From NCBI GenBank assembly GCA_021802645.1, contig JAJZRO010000005.1:94281-158280 (forward strand): 64,000 nucleotides of DNA. The letters run 5' to 3'. Position 1 is the stretch's first letter. Every line of letters starts with the position of its first letter. The stretch is from Deltaproteobacteria bacterium. Its GTDB lineage: Bacteria > Desulfobacterota > Desulfobulbia > Desulfobulbales > Desulfurivibrionaceae. A program made the translations under genes and the position numbers. Below are positions 1-8,591 of this stretch, piece by piece. The notes below the pieces were generated by a model that ran no database searches, was not told the origin of the DNA, and saw nothing but the letters and a program-made list of their open reading frames with translations.

Positions 1-284
1 CGATGATCCAGACCCTGATCTACCTCAAGCTGTCGGTGGCCGGCCATCTGACGGTTTTTATTGCCCGCACCAAGGGGCCGTTCTGGAGCAGCCGCCCCGC
101 CACCATCATGATGGTGGCCATACTCTGCAACCAGACCGTGGCGACCCTGCTCGCGGTGTACGGCATCTTCATGACGCCCATCGGCTGGGGCTGGGCGGCC
201 TTTGTTTGGTGTTATGCGCTGTTTGGTTTTTTGGTGAACGACCGGCTCAAGTATGCCACCTATCGTTTTTTGGAACGGAATTGA
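1..284 (+). CDS. P-type (H+-type, IIIA-like) ATPase, C-terminal end only
   Basis: The gene is cut by the window start; only the last 93 or so residues are visible, ending at TGA 282-284. The segment has three hydrophobic stretches and the C-terminal pattern of plasma-membrane proton-efflux P-type ATPases (KLSVAGHLTVF, then RTKGPFWS, then a last membrane span followed by DRLKYATYRFLER). The phosphorylation and nucleotide domains lie outside the window, so ion specificity cannot be read here. Family membership is recognised from the tail alone; proton transport is inferred from the family. The next gene follows after 45 bases with its own ribosome binding site. Confidence 0.75.
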   Translation, partial: MIQTLIYLKLSVAGHLTVFIARTKGPFWSSRPATIMMVAILCNQTVATLLAVYGIFMTPIGWGWAAFVWCYALFGFLVNDRLKYATYRFLERN

Positions 285-329
285 CCGCGGCCGTGGCGGC
301 TTTTTTCGATGTCTTGTCGAGGTGATGCC

Positions 330-1727
330 ATGCAACAGACGTTTCGTGTGATCCTGATCCTGCTGCTGCTCTTCTTCGGCAGCCGCGCCATGACGGCCTG
401 GGCTGTCGAAGAATCCCTGGACTTCGGGCGTTTTGGGGAGGTGACCATCTATCGTGAATCCCCCACGCCGTCCCATGTGGTCCTGTTTGTCTCCGGCGAT
501 GGCGGCTGGAACCTTGGGGTGGTTGACATGGCCAGGTCGCTGGCGGCCATGGATACCCTGGTGGTGGGCATCGATATCACCCGCTACCTGAAAGAGACCG
601 GCCGCGCCCAGGAAAATTGCACCTACTGGGCCGCCGATTTCGAGGAGCTCAGCCATTACGTCCAGAAGAGGCTCAATCTGCCCCGTTATCTCCCGCCGGT
701 ACTGGTGGGCTATTCCTCTGGCGCCACCCTGGTTTACGCCACCCTGATCCAGGCCCCGGCCGGCACCTTTGCCGGCGCGATCAGCCTGGGGTTCTGCCCG
801 GACCTGACCTTGCCCCGGCCGCCTTGCGAAGGGGCGGGGCTGGTTTGGCAGCGCGGCGAGAAGCAACACGAATATCTCTTCCAGCCCAAGCCGGAGTTGG
901 CGGCGCCGTGGGTGGTGCTGCAGGGCGAGATCGATCAGGTCTGCGATCCGGCGGCAACCAAGCGGTTTGCCGGCGCGATCGGCAACGCTGAGCTCATCAC
1001 GCTGCCCAAGGTGGGGCACGGTTTTGGAGTGCAGAGCAATTGGTTGCCGCAGTTTAGGGCGGCATTCCAACGGATGGTCGCCGTCCCGGTCCAGTCGCCG
1101 TCGGCCCAGGCGGTAGCCGACCTGCCGTTGAAGGAGGTGCCGGCCGCGACGTCAGCCAAGACCATGGCGGTGATGGTCAGCGGTGATGGCGGCTGGGCTG
1201 GCCTCGACCGCGACCTTGCCGCCGCCTTGGCCGGAAAGGGGGTGAATGTGGTGGGGGTCAATTCGCTCCAGTATTTCTGGCATCGTCGCACCCCGGCCGA
1301 GGCCGCCCACGACCTGGAGCGGATCCTGGTGCATTATGCCGACAAATGGCAGCCGGAGCGGATCGTGCTGGTCGGCTATTCCATGGGGGCGGAGGTGCTG
1401 CCCTTCATGGTGAGCCGCCTTCCCGCCGATCTGGCCCAGAAGATCGATCTGCTGGCGTTGCTCGCCCCGGGGCCGGACGCGGATTTCGAAATCCATGTGG
1501 CCAACTGGTTTGGTTTGGGGAAGCAATCAGGCACCTGGCCGGTGGCCGCGGAGATAGCCAAACTCACCCTGCCCAAGGTGCTCTGCTTTTATGGCAGCCG
1601 GGACCGGGAGACGGTTTGTCCCACCCTTGACCGCCACCATGCCCAGCCGATCGAGCTGGGCGGCGGCCATCATTTCGGCGGTGCGTCCGAGACGATCGCC
1701 ACGCAGATCCTCGGGGCACTGCCATGA
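330..1727 (+). CDS. AcvB/VirJ-like periplasmic alpha/beta-hydrolase with two VirJ-type domains
   Basis: This is a 465-residue exported protein: a signal peptide (residues 1-25, hydrophobic core ILILLLLFF) followed by two tandem alpha/beta-hydrolase domains. Each domain opens with VSGDGGW and carries a nucleophile elbow: GYSSGA in the first (about residue 125) and GYSMGAEVLPF in the second (about residue 345). An HGFG and a GGHHFGG segment supply the likely catalytic histidines. The architecture matches Agrobacterium AcvB, whose VirJ domain hydrolyses lysyl-phosphatidylglycerol; that activity here is inferred from the family. The start at 330 is chosen for GAGG at 318-321; an in-frame start at 309 lacks a site. 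Confidence 0.8.
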   Translation: MQQTFRVILILLLLFFGSRAMTAWAVEESLDFGRFGEVTIYRESPTPSHVVLFVSGDGGWNLGVVDMARSLAAMDTLVVGIDITRYLKETGRAQENCTYWAADFEELSHYVQKRLNLPRYLPPVLVGYSSGATLVYATLIQAPAGTFAGAISLGFCPDLTLPRPPCEGAGLVWQRGEKQHEYLFQPKPELAAPWVVLQGEIDQVCDPAATKRFAGAIGNAELITLPKVGHGFGVQSNWLPQFRAAFQRMVAVPVQSPSAQAVADLPLKEVPAATSAKTMAVMVSGDGGWAGLDRDLAAALAGKGVNVVGVNSLQYFWHRRTPAEAAHDLERILVHYADKWQPERIVLVGYSMGAEVLPFMVSRLPADLAQKIDLLALLAPGPDADFEIHVANWFGLGKQSGTWPVAAEIAKLTLPKVLCFYGSRDRETVCPTLDRHHAQPIELGGGHHFGGASETIATQILGALP

Positions 1728-1747
1728 TCGGGCAGCCGTCAATTTGA

Positions 1748-1777
1748 TTGACAGCCGGCAGCGCTGCCCCCTATGCT
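1748..1777 (+). promoter_or_regulatory. Candidate sigma-70 promoter of Usp copy 1
   Basis: TTGACA at 1748-1753 and TATGCT at 1772-1777, 18 bases apart, about 105 bases before the Usp start. The same arrangement (TTGACA, then CTA..CTG and an A-rich run) precedes Usp copy 2, which supports it. It is read by eye only. Confidence 0.45.
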
Positions 1778-1882
1778 GGGAAAAAGCGCAGTCGGCAAGG
1801 GAGAGGGCCGTGCCCATCGCCGATGGTCCTTGCTTGCTCTGCCCCAAACAACACGACCACAACCCACCCGGAGGAGATGCTC

Positions 1883-2329
1883 ATGGCAGAGGGGCGCTGC
1901 GGGCTCAGGCTGCACGCTTCGATCCTGGTGGCGTACGACGGTTCGCGGTTCAGCGAGGCGGCGCTCGACCAGGCCATCGCCATGGCCACCGCCGGCCAGG
2001 GCAAGCTCTATCTGATGCACGTGGTGAACCTCAACGTAGAATACATCGCCTTCACCCCCGGCCTTGCGGAAAAAGTGGCGGAGGAGGCGCAAGGCATGTT
2101 GCAAAAGGCGGAACAGAAGGTCAAGAACGCGGGCCTTGCCTGCGAGGTGGTCATGGGCTACGATGCCCAGCCCCACCGGCCCATCGTGGCGGCGGCGAAA
2201 AAGCACCAGGTGTCGCTCATCGTGGTGGGCAGCCAAGGCCGTACCGGTCTGGCCAAGGCGCTCCTGGGCAGCGTCTCCCAGCGAATCATCGGCCATGCCC
2301 CCTGTCCGGTCCTGGTGGTGCCGGGCTGA
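1883..2329 (+). CDS. Universal stress protein (UspA family), copy 1
   Basis: A single Usp domain of 148 residues. It starts with the beta-strand SILVAYDGS and carries the C-terminal ATP-binding pattern GSQGRTGLAKALLGSVSQ followed by APCPVLVV, so an ATP-binding cytoplasmic Usp is expected. The start at 1883 is set by GGAGGAG at 1870-1876; longer in-frame starts extend into non-conserved sequence. A near copy of identical length lies at 10236-10682, and both genes have similar candidate promoters (TTGACA 1748-1753 and TATGCT 1772-1777 here). It stands alone between the AcvB-like gene and the oxidase operon. A role in stress or growth arrest is inferred from the family. Confidence 0.9.
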   Translation: MAEGRCGLRLHASILVAYDGSRFSEAALDQAIAMATAGQGKLYLMHVVNLNVEYIAFTPGLAEKVAEEAQGMLQKAEQKVKNAGLACEVVMGYDAQPHRPIVAAAKKHQVSLIVVGSQGRTGLAKALLGSVSQRIIGHAPCPVLVVPG

Positions 2330-2410
2330 TTCCGCGCCTCTGCGAACGGGTGCTTGGCAGGAGGAACCTCTGGTGGCAACGAGCCCTGCAACACAACGAA
2401 GGAGATTCTC

Positions 2411-3265
2411 ATGACGCGGTTTTTCGCCCCCCTTTGCCGGGTTGCCTTGCTCGCGGCGGCACTCTTCTCCGTGTCGCCGGGTCCTGATTTTGCCATGGCG
2501 GCGGAGCCGCAGCCACGGGCGCTGCCTGCCGGGGCCATCAAGGAGGCGGCCCAGGTCGGGCTGAGCGAGCATCTCGGGGAAAAGATTCCCCTTGATCTGG
2601 TCTTCCGGGACGAAACCGGCAAGCCGGTCCGCTTGGGCGACCTCATCACCGGTCCCACCATCATCCTGCCAGTCTATTACCGCTGCACCAATGTCTGCAA
2701 TTACCTCCAGGGCGGCCTGGCCAGCGTCCTGCCGGCGCTGAAGCTGAAACCCGGCGAGGAATACCGGGTGCTGTCGATCAGCTTCGACGAGACCGAAACT
2801 CCGGAACTGGCCACGAAGTTCAAGCGGCTCTATCTCACCGCCATGAACGCCCCCTTTCCGGAGGATGGCTGGCGTTTCCTGACCGGCGACCCCGCCGACA
2901 TCCATCGGCTGACCGACGCCATCGGCTACCGCTTCCTGCGCAAAGGGGTGGAGTTCATCCATCCGGTGGCGACTGTGGTGGTTGCCAAGGACGGCACCAT
3001 CGTCCGCTATTTTTACAGCACGACCTTTCTGCCCAAGGATCTGACCCTCGCCTTGCTGGAGGCGCGGCAGGGGAAGGTGGGGGCCACCATCCGCACGGTG
3101 GTGGGCTACTGCTTCAGCTTCGATCCCAAGGGCAAGACCTATGTCTTCAACCTGATGCGCGTCAGCGCGACGGTGGTGCTCCTCTGCGCCGGCGGTTTTC
3201 TGCTCTTTCTGATCCTGGGTGGCCGCAAACGCAAAAACCCTTCGTCCGGGAAGCACACCCCATGA
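2411..3265 (+). CDS. SCO1/SenC/PrrC-family copper chaperone for the oxidase CuA site
   Basis: A 284-residue protein with an N-terminal signal or anchor (residues 5-25), a thioredoxin-fold SCO domain and a C-terminal membrane segment (VVLLCAGGFLLFLIL). The copper-binding set is intact: CTNVC (C-x3-C) near residue 95 and the distal histidine in FIHPVA. SCO proteins deliver or reduce copper for the CuA centre of cytochrome oxidase subunit II. Being first in the oxidase operon and overlapping ctaD by ATGA supports that job. The start at 2411 has AAGGAGA upstream; the earlier in-frame start at 2354 has no such site and would add a non-signal N-terminus. Confidence 0.9.
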   Translation: MTRFFAPLCRVALLAAALFSVSPGPDFAMAAEPQPRALPAGAIKEAAQVGLSEHLGEKIPLDLVFRDETGKPVRLGDLITGPTIILPVYYRCTNVCNYLQGGLASVLPALKLKPGEEYRVLSISFDETETPELATKFKRLYLTAMNAPFPEDGWRFLTGDPADIHRLTDAIGYRFLRKGVEFIHPVATVVVAKDGTIVRYFYSTTFLPKDLTLALLEARQGKVGATIRTVVGYCFSFDPKGKTYVFNLMRVSATVVLLCAGGFLLFLILGGRKRKNPSSGKHTP

Positions 3266-4866
3266 TGCCGACCCGCAGCTTCTGGAACGACACCGGCCGG
3301 ACCGGCATTGCCGCCTGGCTCTTTTCCACCGACCACAAGCGGATCGGCCTGCTCTACTTCTACACCGCCCTCGCCTTTTTCCTGGTCGGCATGACGCTGG
3401 GCGGATTGATGCGGATCGAACTCATGGCGCCGGGCCGCACCATCATGGGGCCCCAGACCTACAACGCCCTCTTTACCGTGCACGGCGTGGTGATGATCTT
3501 TCTCTTCATCATCCCCGCCTTTCCCGGCGCCTTCGGCAACCTGGTCATGCCGATTCAGATCGGCGCCCGCGACGTGGCCTTTCCCCGGCTGAACCTCTTT
3601 TCCTGGTGGCTCTACGTGATCGGCGCGGCGGTCGTCATCACCTCGCTCTTCACCGGCGGCGGCCCGCCCGACACCGGCTGGACCTTTTACGTGCCGTTCA
3701 GCGAGCGCACCGGCACCAATGTCTCGCTGGCGGTCTTCGGCGTCTTCATCGTCGGCTTCTCGTCGATCCTGACCGGGATCAATTTCGTGACCACCATCCA
3801 CCGCCTGCGGGCCGAAGGTATGCGCTGGGGGCGGCTGCCACTCTTTGTCTGGTCGCTCTATGCCACCGCCTGGGTGCAGATCCTCGCCACCCCCATCCTC
3901 GGCGTCACCCTGGCGCTGATCATCGCCGAACGGCTTCTCGGCACCGGCCTCTTCGATCCGACCCGGGGGGGCGATCCGCTCATGTACCAGCACCTCTTCT
4001 GGATTTATTCCCACCCGGCAGTCTACATCATGATCCTGCCGGCCATGGGCGCCATCACCGAGATCATCCCGGTCTTTTCCCGCAAGCCGATCTTCGGCTA
4101 CAAGATGATCGCCTTTTCGAGCCTGGCCATCGCCTCTGCCGGCTCGCTGGTCTGGGGGCACCACATGTTCACCAGCGGCATGAGCGACCGGGCGATTCTG
4201 ATCTTCTCCTTCCTCACCTTCGTGGTCGCCATCCCCTCGGCGATCAAGGTCTTCAACTGGGTCTCCACCCTCTACAAGGGTTCGATCTCGCTGGAGGCCC
4301 CGATGCTCTTTGCCCTCTCCTTCATCCTGCTTTTTTCCATCGGCGGGCTCAGTGGCCTGATCCTCGGCGCCGCGGCCACCGACATCCATGTCCACGACAC
4401 CCAGTTCGTGGTCGGCCACTTCCACTACGTGATGTTCGGCGGGGCTGCCTTTGCCTTTTTCGGCGCCATGCACTACTGGCTGCCCAAATTCTATGGCCGC
4501 CGCTACGCCGAGAAACCGGCGACCGTGGCCTGGGCGCTCATGTTCGTCGGCTTCAACATCACCTATTTTTCCATGATGCTCCTCGGCATAAAGGGGATGC
4601 CCCGCCGCTACTACGACTATCTGCCCGAGTTCGCCCCACTCAATCTGACCTCCACCATCGGCAGCTGGATTCTGATCAGCGGCATCCTGCTGCTCCTCGT
4701 CAACCTCTTCCGCGGCCTCCGGAAAGGGGAGGTGGTCGGCGCGAATCCGTGGGGCGGGGCCACTCTGGAATGGACCATCCCCTCGCCGCCGCCCACCGAG
4801 AATTTCGAGCAGGAACCGGTGGTGACCCACGGGCCCTACGATTTCAGCAAGGCAGGGATGCCATGA
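3262..4866 (+). CDS. ctaD: Cytochrome c oxidase subunit I, A2-type haem-copper oxidase
   Basis: A 534-residue, about 12-helix catalytic subunit that reduces O2 to water and pumps protons. Visible ligands are the low-spin haem His in VHGVVMIF, CuB His-His in VWGHHMFTSG, and the haem a/a3 histidines in HDTQFVVGHFHY. The K-channel lysine is present in FGYKMIAFSS. The usual D-channel glutamate motif (GHPEVY) is replaced by IYSHPAVY, the YS signature of the A2 subfamily (Thermus/Rhodothermus type). It overlaps the SCO1 gene (ATGA) and the subunit III gene (ATGA), so translation is probably coupled. A second ATG at 3265 is an equally possible start. Confidence 0.95.
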   Translation: MMPTRSFWNDTGRTGIAAWLFSTDHKRIGLLYFYTALAFFLVGMTLGGLMRIELMAPGRTIMGPQTYNALFTVHGVVMIFLFIIPAFPGAFGNLVMPIQIGARDVAFPRLNLFSWWLYVIGAAVVITSLFTGGGPPDTGWTFYVPFSERTGTNVSLAVFGVFIVGFSSILTGINFVTTIHRLRAEGMRWGRLPLFVWSLYATAWVQILATPILGVTLALIIAERLLGTGLFDPTRGGDPLMYQHLFWIYSHPAVYIMILPAMGAITEIIPVFSRKPIFGYKMIAFSSLAIASAGSLVWGHHMFTSGMSDRAILIFSFLTFVVAIPSAIKVFNWVSTLYKGSISLEAPMLFALSFILLFSIGGLSGLILGAAATDIHVHDTQFVVGHFHYVMFGGAAFAFFGAMHYWLPKFYGRRYAEKPATVAWALMFVGFNITYFSMMLLGIKGMPRRYYDYLPEFAPLNLTSTIGSWILISGILLLLVNLFRGLRKGEVVGANPWGGATLEWTIPSPPPTENFEQEPVVTHGPYDFSKAGMP

Positions 4867-5465
4867 CAACGCCGCACCACCAGGACCAGGCCGGGGCCAA
4901 GCTCGGCATGTGGCTTTTTCTCTTCACCGAAATGATCCTTTTTGGCGGGCTGTTCCTGCTCTACGGCGTCTATCTGGCTCGGTATCCCCACGAGTTTGCC
5001 CAGGCCGGCCAGGAGATGCACGTGGTTTTCGGGACCGTCAACACGGTGGTGCTCATTACCAGCAGCCTCTTGGCCGCCATGGCGGTCACCGCCATCCAGC
5101 GCGACGATTGCCGGAACGCGGTGCTCTTCCTCCTTGGCACCATCGGCTGCGCGGTGGTTTTTCTCGTGAACAAATTCTTCGAATGGAGCAGCGAGATCGG
5201 CCGCGGCATCTACCCCAACTCCCCGACGTTGGCCGCCGGGCCGCCGGGAGAATCGGTCTTTTTCAGTCTTTACTATCTGACCGTCGGCCTCCATGGCCTC
5301 CATGTCTTGCTCGGCGCCACTGTGCTCGGCGTGGTGGCCTTGCGGGCGCAGAAGCGAACCATCCATGCCGGCCACTATGTCTTGCTTGAAAACGGCGTCC
5401 TCTACTGGCATCTGGTGGACCTGATCTGGATATTCATCTTCCCGCTCTATTATTTACTGCTCTAG
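4863..5465 (+). CDS. ctaE: Cytochrome c oxidase subunit III
   Basis: A 200-residue subunit with about five helices, the short form typical of caa3-type oxidases (mitochondrial-type subunit III has seven). It starts LGMWLFLFTEMILFGGLF, ends YWHLVDLIWIFIFPLYYLL and has the conserved GLHGLHV segment. It lacks metal sites and stabilises subunit I. The ATG overlaps the ctaD stop by four bases. A longer open frame continues upstream inside ctaD but has no homology, so 4863 is used. Confidence 0.93.
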   Translation: MTTPHHQDQAGAKLGMWLFLFTEMILFGGLFLLYGVYLARYPHEFAQAGQEMHVVFGTVNTVVLITSSLLAAMAVTAIQRDDCRNAVLFLLGTIGCAVVFLVNKFFEWSSEIGRGIYPNSPTLAAGPPGESVFFSLYYLTVGLHGLHVLLGATVLGVVALRAQKRTIHAGHYVLLENGVLYWHLVDLIWIFIFPLYYLLL

Positions 5466-5473
5466 GGGGTATC

Positions 5474-5764
5474 ATGGCGGCAGCACAAGGTGAACACCAG
5501 GTGATCGGCTATGGCAAGCTGACTTCGGTCTGGCTCTGTCTTTTGGCACTGACCGCCTTGACGGTCTGGCTCTCCCGGCTCGATCTGGGAATCAGCCGGA
5601 TTTGGGGTTCGCTCGCCATTGCCTCGGTGAAAGGAGGGCTGGTCATCGCCTTTTTCATGCATCTGCGCTACGAGGGGCGGCTGCTGCGCTGGCTGCTTTT
5701 TGTCGCCCTCGTCACCCTGGCCATTTTCATCGGCTTCACCTTTTTTGACGTGCTCTACCGATAG
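5474..5764 (+). CDS. ctaF: Cytochrome c oxidase subunit IV (prokaryotic COX4 type)
   Basis: A 96-residue protein with three hydrophobic helices, matching the small subunit IV of bacterial caa3 oxidases (core GGLVIAFFMHLRYEGRLLR followed by FIGFTFFDVLYR). It lies eight bases after ctaE and nine before ctaC. It has no cofactor residues; a role in assembly or stability is known for the family. The family call relies on the FFMHL motif, size and operon position. Confidence 0.88.
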   Translation: MAAAQGEHQVIGYGKLTSVWLCLLALTALTVWLSRLDLGISRIWGSLAIASVKGGLVIAFFMHLRYEGRLLRWLLFVALVTLAIFIGFTFFDVLYR

Positions 5765-5773
5765 GGAGGCGAC

Positions 5774-6979
5774 GTGAATCCTCTGCTCGTCACCACCACC
5801 CAGGCCGTTGACCCGGTCTTCATGTTCATCTTCGGCATCTGCCTGGTGCTGCTCGTGGGCATCACCGCCACCATGGTCTTCTTTGTCATCCGTTACCACC
5901 GTTCCCGCGCCCCGCGCCCGACCTCCCAGGCGGACGGCAACCTGTGGCTGGAGATCATCTGGACCGCCGTGCCCGTTGTGCTGGTCCTGGCCATGTTTTA
6001 TTACGGCTGGTCGGGTTACCTGACCTTGCGGGATGTGCCCAAGGACGCCCTGCCGGTGACGGCCACGGCCCGTATGTGGTCCTGGAGTTTTACCTACCTC
6101 AACGGCAAGGAGAGCCCCAAGCTCTATGTGCCGGTGGGCCGGCCGGTGCGGGTCGAACTCGTTTCCAAGGACGTGCTGCACGGCTTTTATATTCCCGCCT
6201 TCCGGGTCAAACGGGACGTGGTGCCGGGCATGAAGAACTATGCCTGGTTTGTGGCGACCCGGCCCGGTTCCTACGATCTCTTCTGCTCGCAATATTGCGG
6301 GGTCGGCCACTCCAAGATGATTACCACCGTGGAGGCGGTGCCGCCGGCGGAGTTCACCGTCTGGCTCAAACAGGGCGGGGGAGGCGCTCAGGCCGGCAAG
6401 GAGCTGCTCGAAAAGCACGGCTGTCTCGGCTGCCACTCCCTGGACGGGAGCATCAAGGTGGGGCCGAGCTTCAAGGGGATCTGGGGCCGGTCGGAAACCG
6501 TGCTGACCGCCGGCAAGGAACATACCCTCACCGTGGATGAACCGTATCTGCGGCGGTCGATTCTGGAGCCACAGGCCGATGTGGTGAAGGGCTTTCCGCC
6601 GATCATGCCTCCCTTTGCCGGCACCTTCACCAATGAGGAGCTGGCCGCGATCATCGACTTCCTGCGCGCCGGCCCGGCCGCGCCGCCGAAACCGGATGGC
6701 GCCCAGTTGGCCCAGGAAAAGGGATGTCGGGCCTGTCATTCCCTGGATGGTTCGCCAGGCGTCGGCCCCACCTTCAAGGGGCTTTATAACAGCCAGGTAA
6801 AGGTGAAGATGGGGGGAGTCGCCCTGACCGTTACTGCCGATGATGCCTATCTGCGGGAGTCGATCCGGTTGCCGGCCGCCAAGGTGGTGGAGGGTTTTCA
6901 GCCCATCATGCCGACCTTTGCCGATCTGCGGGACGATCAGGTGGAGGCGTTGGTCGAGTTTATCGAGGAGCAACGATGA
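5774..6979 (+). CDS. ctaC: Cytochrome c oxidase subunit II with two fused cytochrome c domains
   Basis: A 401-residue subunit with a GTG start preceded by GGGAGG. Two N-terminal membrane helices (about residues 15-40 and 60-80) lead into a cupredoxin CuA domain with CSQYCGVGHSKM and the upstream ligand in LHGFYIP. Then come two tandem cytochrome c domains, with haem sites CLGCH (about residue 217) and CRACH (about 317), each ending in a GF.PIMP methionine-ligand segment. The two domains are clearly duplicates. Most caa3 enzymes have only one c haem, so this is a ccaa3-like arrangement. It accepts electrons from periplasmic cytochromes and passes them to CuA. Confidence 0.95.
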   Translation: MNPLLVTTTQAVDPVFMFIFGICLVLLVGITATMVFFVIRYHRSRAPRPTSQADGNLWLEIIWTAVPVVLVLAMFYYGWSGYLTLRDVPKDALPVTATARMWSWSFTYLNGKESPKLYVPVGRPVRVELVSKDVLHGFYIPAFRVKRDVVPGMKNYAWFVATRPGSYDLFCSQYCGVGHSKMITTVEAVPPAEFTVWLKQGGGGAQAGKELLEKHGCLGCHSLDGSIKVGPSFKGIWGRSETVLTAGKEHTLTVDEPYLRRSILEPQADVVKGFPPIMPPFAGTFTNEELAAIIDFLRAGPAAPPKPDGAQLAQEKGCRACHSLDGSPGVGPTFKGLYNSQVKVKMGGVALTVTADDAYLRESIRLPAAKVVEGFQPIMPTFADLRDDQVEALVEFIEEQR

Positions 6980-7800
6980 CGAGGTCGCTTGCCCGCCTCT
7001 TCCGCTGGCGCCTTGCCCTGTTGAACGGTGTTGTGGCCGTGGGCGGTTTTCTCCTGTTTCCGGCCCGGCCAACCCAGGGGGCCACGATGGTGGCCGTCCT
7101 GTCCGGCGTCGCATTATTGGCCGCGGCCGGCTCGGCCTTCAATCAGGTGCAGGAACGGCAGCTTGACCGGCTGATGGTGCGGACGCGCAACCGCCCTTTG
7201 CCGCGAGGCGATTTGACGCCTGCCGCCGCAGTCGCCTGGGGCAGCGGCTGCTTGTCGGCCGGCCTCCTGGTTTTGAGGGTTGGTGGCGGTATGCTGCCGG
7301 TATTCCTGGGTATGGTCGCTTTGGCTTGGTATCTGCTGGTTTATACGCCGTTGAAACGCCGTACCCCGCTGGCCGTGATGGCAGGAGGATTCTGTGGCGC
7401 CCTGCCGCCGGTGATCGGTTGGGTCAGCGCTGGCGGCTCGCCCGCTGATTATCGGATCATCTTGCTGGCCGGTCTGCTCTATCTCTGGCAGATGCCGCAT
7501 TTCTGGTTGTTCCAGCACCGCCATGCCGAGGACTATCGGTGCGCCGGCCTGCCGCTCTTGCCTTCTTACCTGGGACGGTTGAGTCCCTTGGGGGTCTGCC
7601 GGTTGTGGATCATGGCCCTGGCGGCCGGCTCCTTGCTGCTGCCGGCCTTCGGCCTCATCGCCCCGTCGGTGGTCCGCTGGTTTGCCGTCGGCCTCGGCGG
7701 ACTCGGCGCGCTGGCCTTGAGTCGCAACGAGGCGGCCCTCTTTGTCGGCCTCAATTTTTTTCCATTGTTGCTGACCCTGGCTTTCTGCTTTCAGGGCTGA
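6976..7800 (+). CDS. ctaB: Protohaem IX farnesyltransferase (haem O synthase)
   Basis: A 274-residue UbiA-family prenyltransferase with about eight helices that makes haem O for the oxidase. The prenyl-diphosphate motif is NQVQERQLDRLMVRTRNRPL. The usual N-x3-D-x3-D appears as N-x3-E-x3-D, a conservative change. The second loop contains YLWQMPHFW followed by a DY segment, typical of CyoE/CtaB. It overlaps ctaC by ATGA. No ctaA (haem A synthase) is visible in the window, so whether the enzyme carries haem A or O cannot be decided here. Confidence 0.9.
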   Translation: MTRSLARLFRWRLALLNGVVAVGGFLLFPARPTQGATMVAVLSGVALLAAAGSAFNQVQERQLDRLMVRTRNRPLPRGDLTPAAAVAWGSGCLSAGLLVLRVGGGMLPVFLGMVALAWYLLVYTPLKRRTPLAVMAGGFCGALPPVIGWVSAGGSPADYRIILLAGLLYLWQMPHFWLFQHRHAEDYRCAGLPLLPSYLGRLSPLGVCRLWIMALAAGSLLLPAFGLIAPSVVRWFAVGLGGLGALALSRNEAALFVGLNFFPLLLTLAFCFQG

Positions 7801-7824
7801 GGGATTTCCGGCCCCGCGCATACG

Positions 7825-7858
7825 AAAAAAAACGCCGACCGGGGTCAACCGGTCGGCG
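7825..7858 (-). terminator. Rho-independent terminator of the sulfite dehydrogenase operon
   Basis: Perfect 10-bp stem (CGCCGACCGG at 7833-7842 with its complement at 7849-7858). On the minus strand it is followed by eight T (A-run 7825-7832). It lies 26 bases past the minus-strand cytochrome gene and faces the end of ctaB. Confidence 0.85.
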
Positions 7859-7884
7859 GCCTCATGCGGCGTGGTGCCGGAATC

Positions 7885-8199
7885 CTAGAACGTCTTCAGC
7901 ACATACTCGGCAATCGCCTTGGCGTCACTGTCGGGCAATACCTTGCTGTCGAACTTCGACATCCCCGGCCCCGGGTTGCGCATCTTGCCGACAATGGCCT
8001 CCACGGTGTTGACCTTGTTTGCCTCCCGATTTGCCTTGTGCAGCGTTGCCTTGGGGTTGATGATGTTGCCACCGCCGGGATGGCAGGCGCTGCAACGCTG
8101 CTGAAAGAGCTGTTCCCCGTTGGCCGCGGCGTGGGCGCTGGAGAAGGCCCAGAGGACGGTGGTGGCGAGGGCAAAGGTGACGACGATGATTTTTTTCAT
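7885..8199 (-). CDS. Small periplasmic cytochrome c (class I, c6-like)
   Basis: A 104-residue protein with a signal peptide cleaved near AHA-AANG (residue 24), a single haem site CSACH and a C-terminal methionine region (MRNPGPGMSKFD). The form resembles cytochrome c6. It is the last gene of a three-gene minus-strand operon after the sulfite dehydrogenase and its cytochrome subunit, so it probably carries electrons from that enzyme to the adjacent oxidase (inference). The start at 8199 begins MKKIIVV; a longer open frame upstream lacks a signal sequence and is not used. Confidence 0.85.
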   Translation of the reverse strand: MKKIIVVTFALATTVLWAFSSAHAAANGEQLFQQRCSACHPGGGNIINPKATLHKANREANKVNTVEAIVGKMRNPGPGMSKFDSKVLPDSDAKAIAEYVLKTF

Positions 8200-8237
8200 A
8201 ACGCAAGGGACCTCGTGATGGTTTGGGGTGGTTCTTG

Positions 8238-8579
8238 TTATTTGCCGGTGCCGTACTCGGTGGTGAGATAGTTGATGATGACCTTGGCGTCCTCCTCGTT
8301 GATCGGCGCGCCAAAGGCCTTGATCATCTTGTGGACTTCGGCATCCCACGTTTTGGCCGGCAGACGCGGCTGCATGGGAATGTAATCAGGGGTATGGCAG
8401 ATGGCGCACAGGGTTATGACCTTGTCTTTGCCCGGTCCATCCTTCAGGGTGGGAGGAATCTCCGGCAGGGTGATCGAGTGCACGGTGTCTGTTTCCCCGG
8501 CGTGGGCAGGGGAAGCAGGATGCTGCGCCAGGAGCGTGGCGGTGGCTGCCAGTATGGTGAAGACGATGATCTTTTTCAT
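8238..8579 (-). CDS. Cytochrome c subunit of sulfite dehydrogenase (SorB-like)
   Basis: A 113-residue protein with an N-terminal signal peptide (cleavage near AHAGE, residue 27) and one haem motif CAICHT. Downstream are MQPRLPAKTWDAEV and an EDAKVIINYL segment, typical of the cytochrome that accompanies periplasmic molybdopterin sulfite oxidases. It starts 12 bases after the SorA-like gene, with GGAGGGAGGGG just upstream. It should take electrons from the Mo domain. SorB identity is inferred from position and haem type. Confidence 0.8.
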   Translation of the reverse strand: MKKIIVFTILAATATLLAQHPASPAHAGETDTVHSITLPEIPPTLKDGPGKDKVITLCAICHTPDYIPMQPRLPAKTWDAEVHKMIKAFGAPINEEDAKVIINYLTTEYGTGK

Positions 8580-8591
8580 ATCCCCTCCCTC

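Noticed and set aside
3139..4869. Minus-strand open frame of 576 codons opposite ctaD
   Set aside because: Charged, low-complexity translation typical of the antisense of a membrane protein gene in GC-rich DNA; no ribosome binding site.
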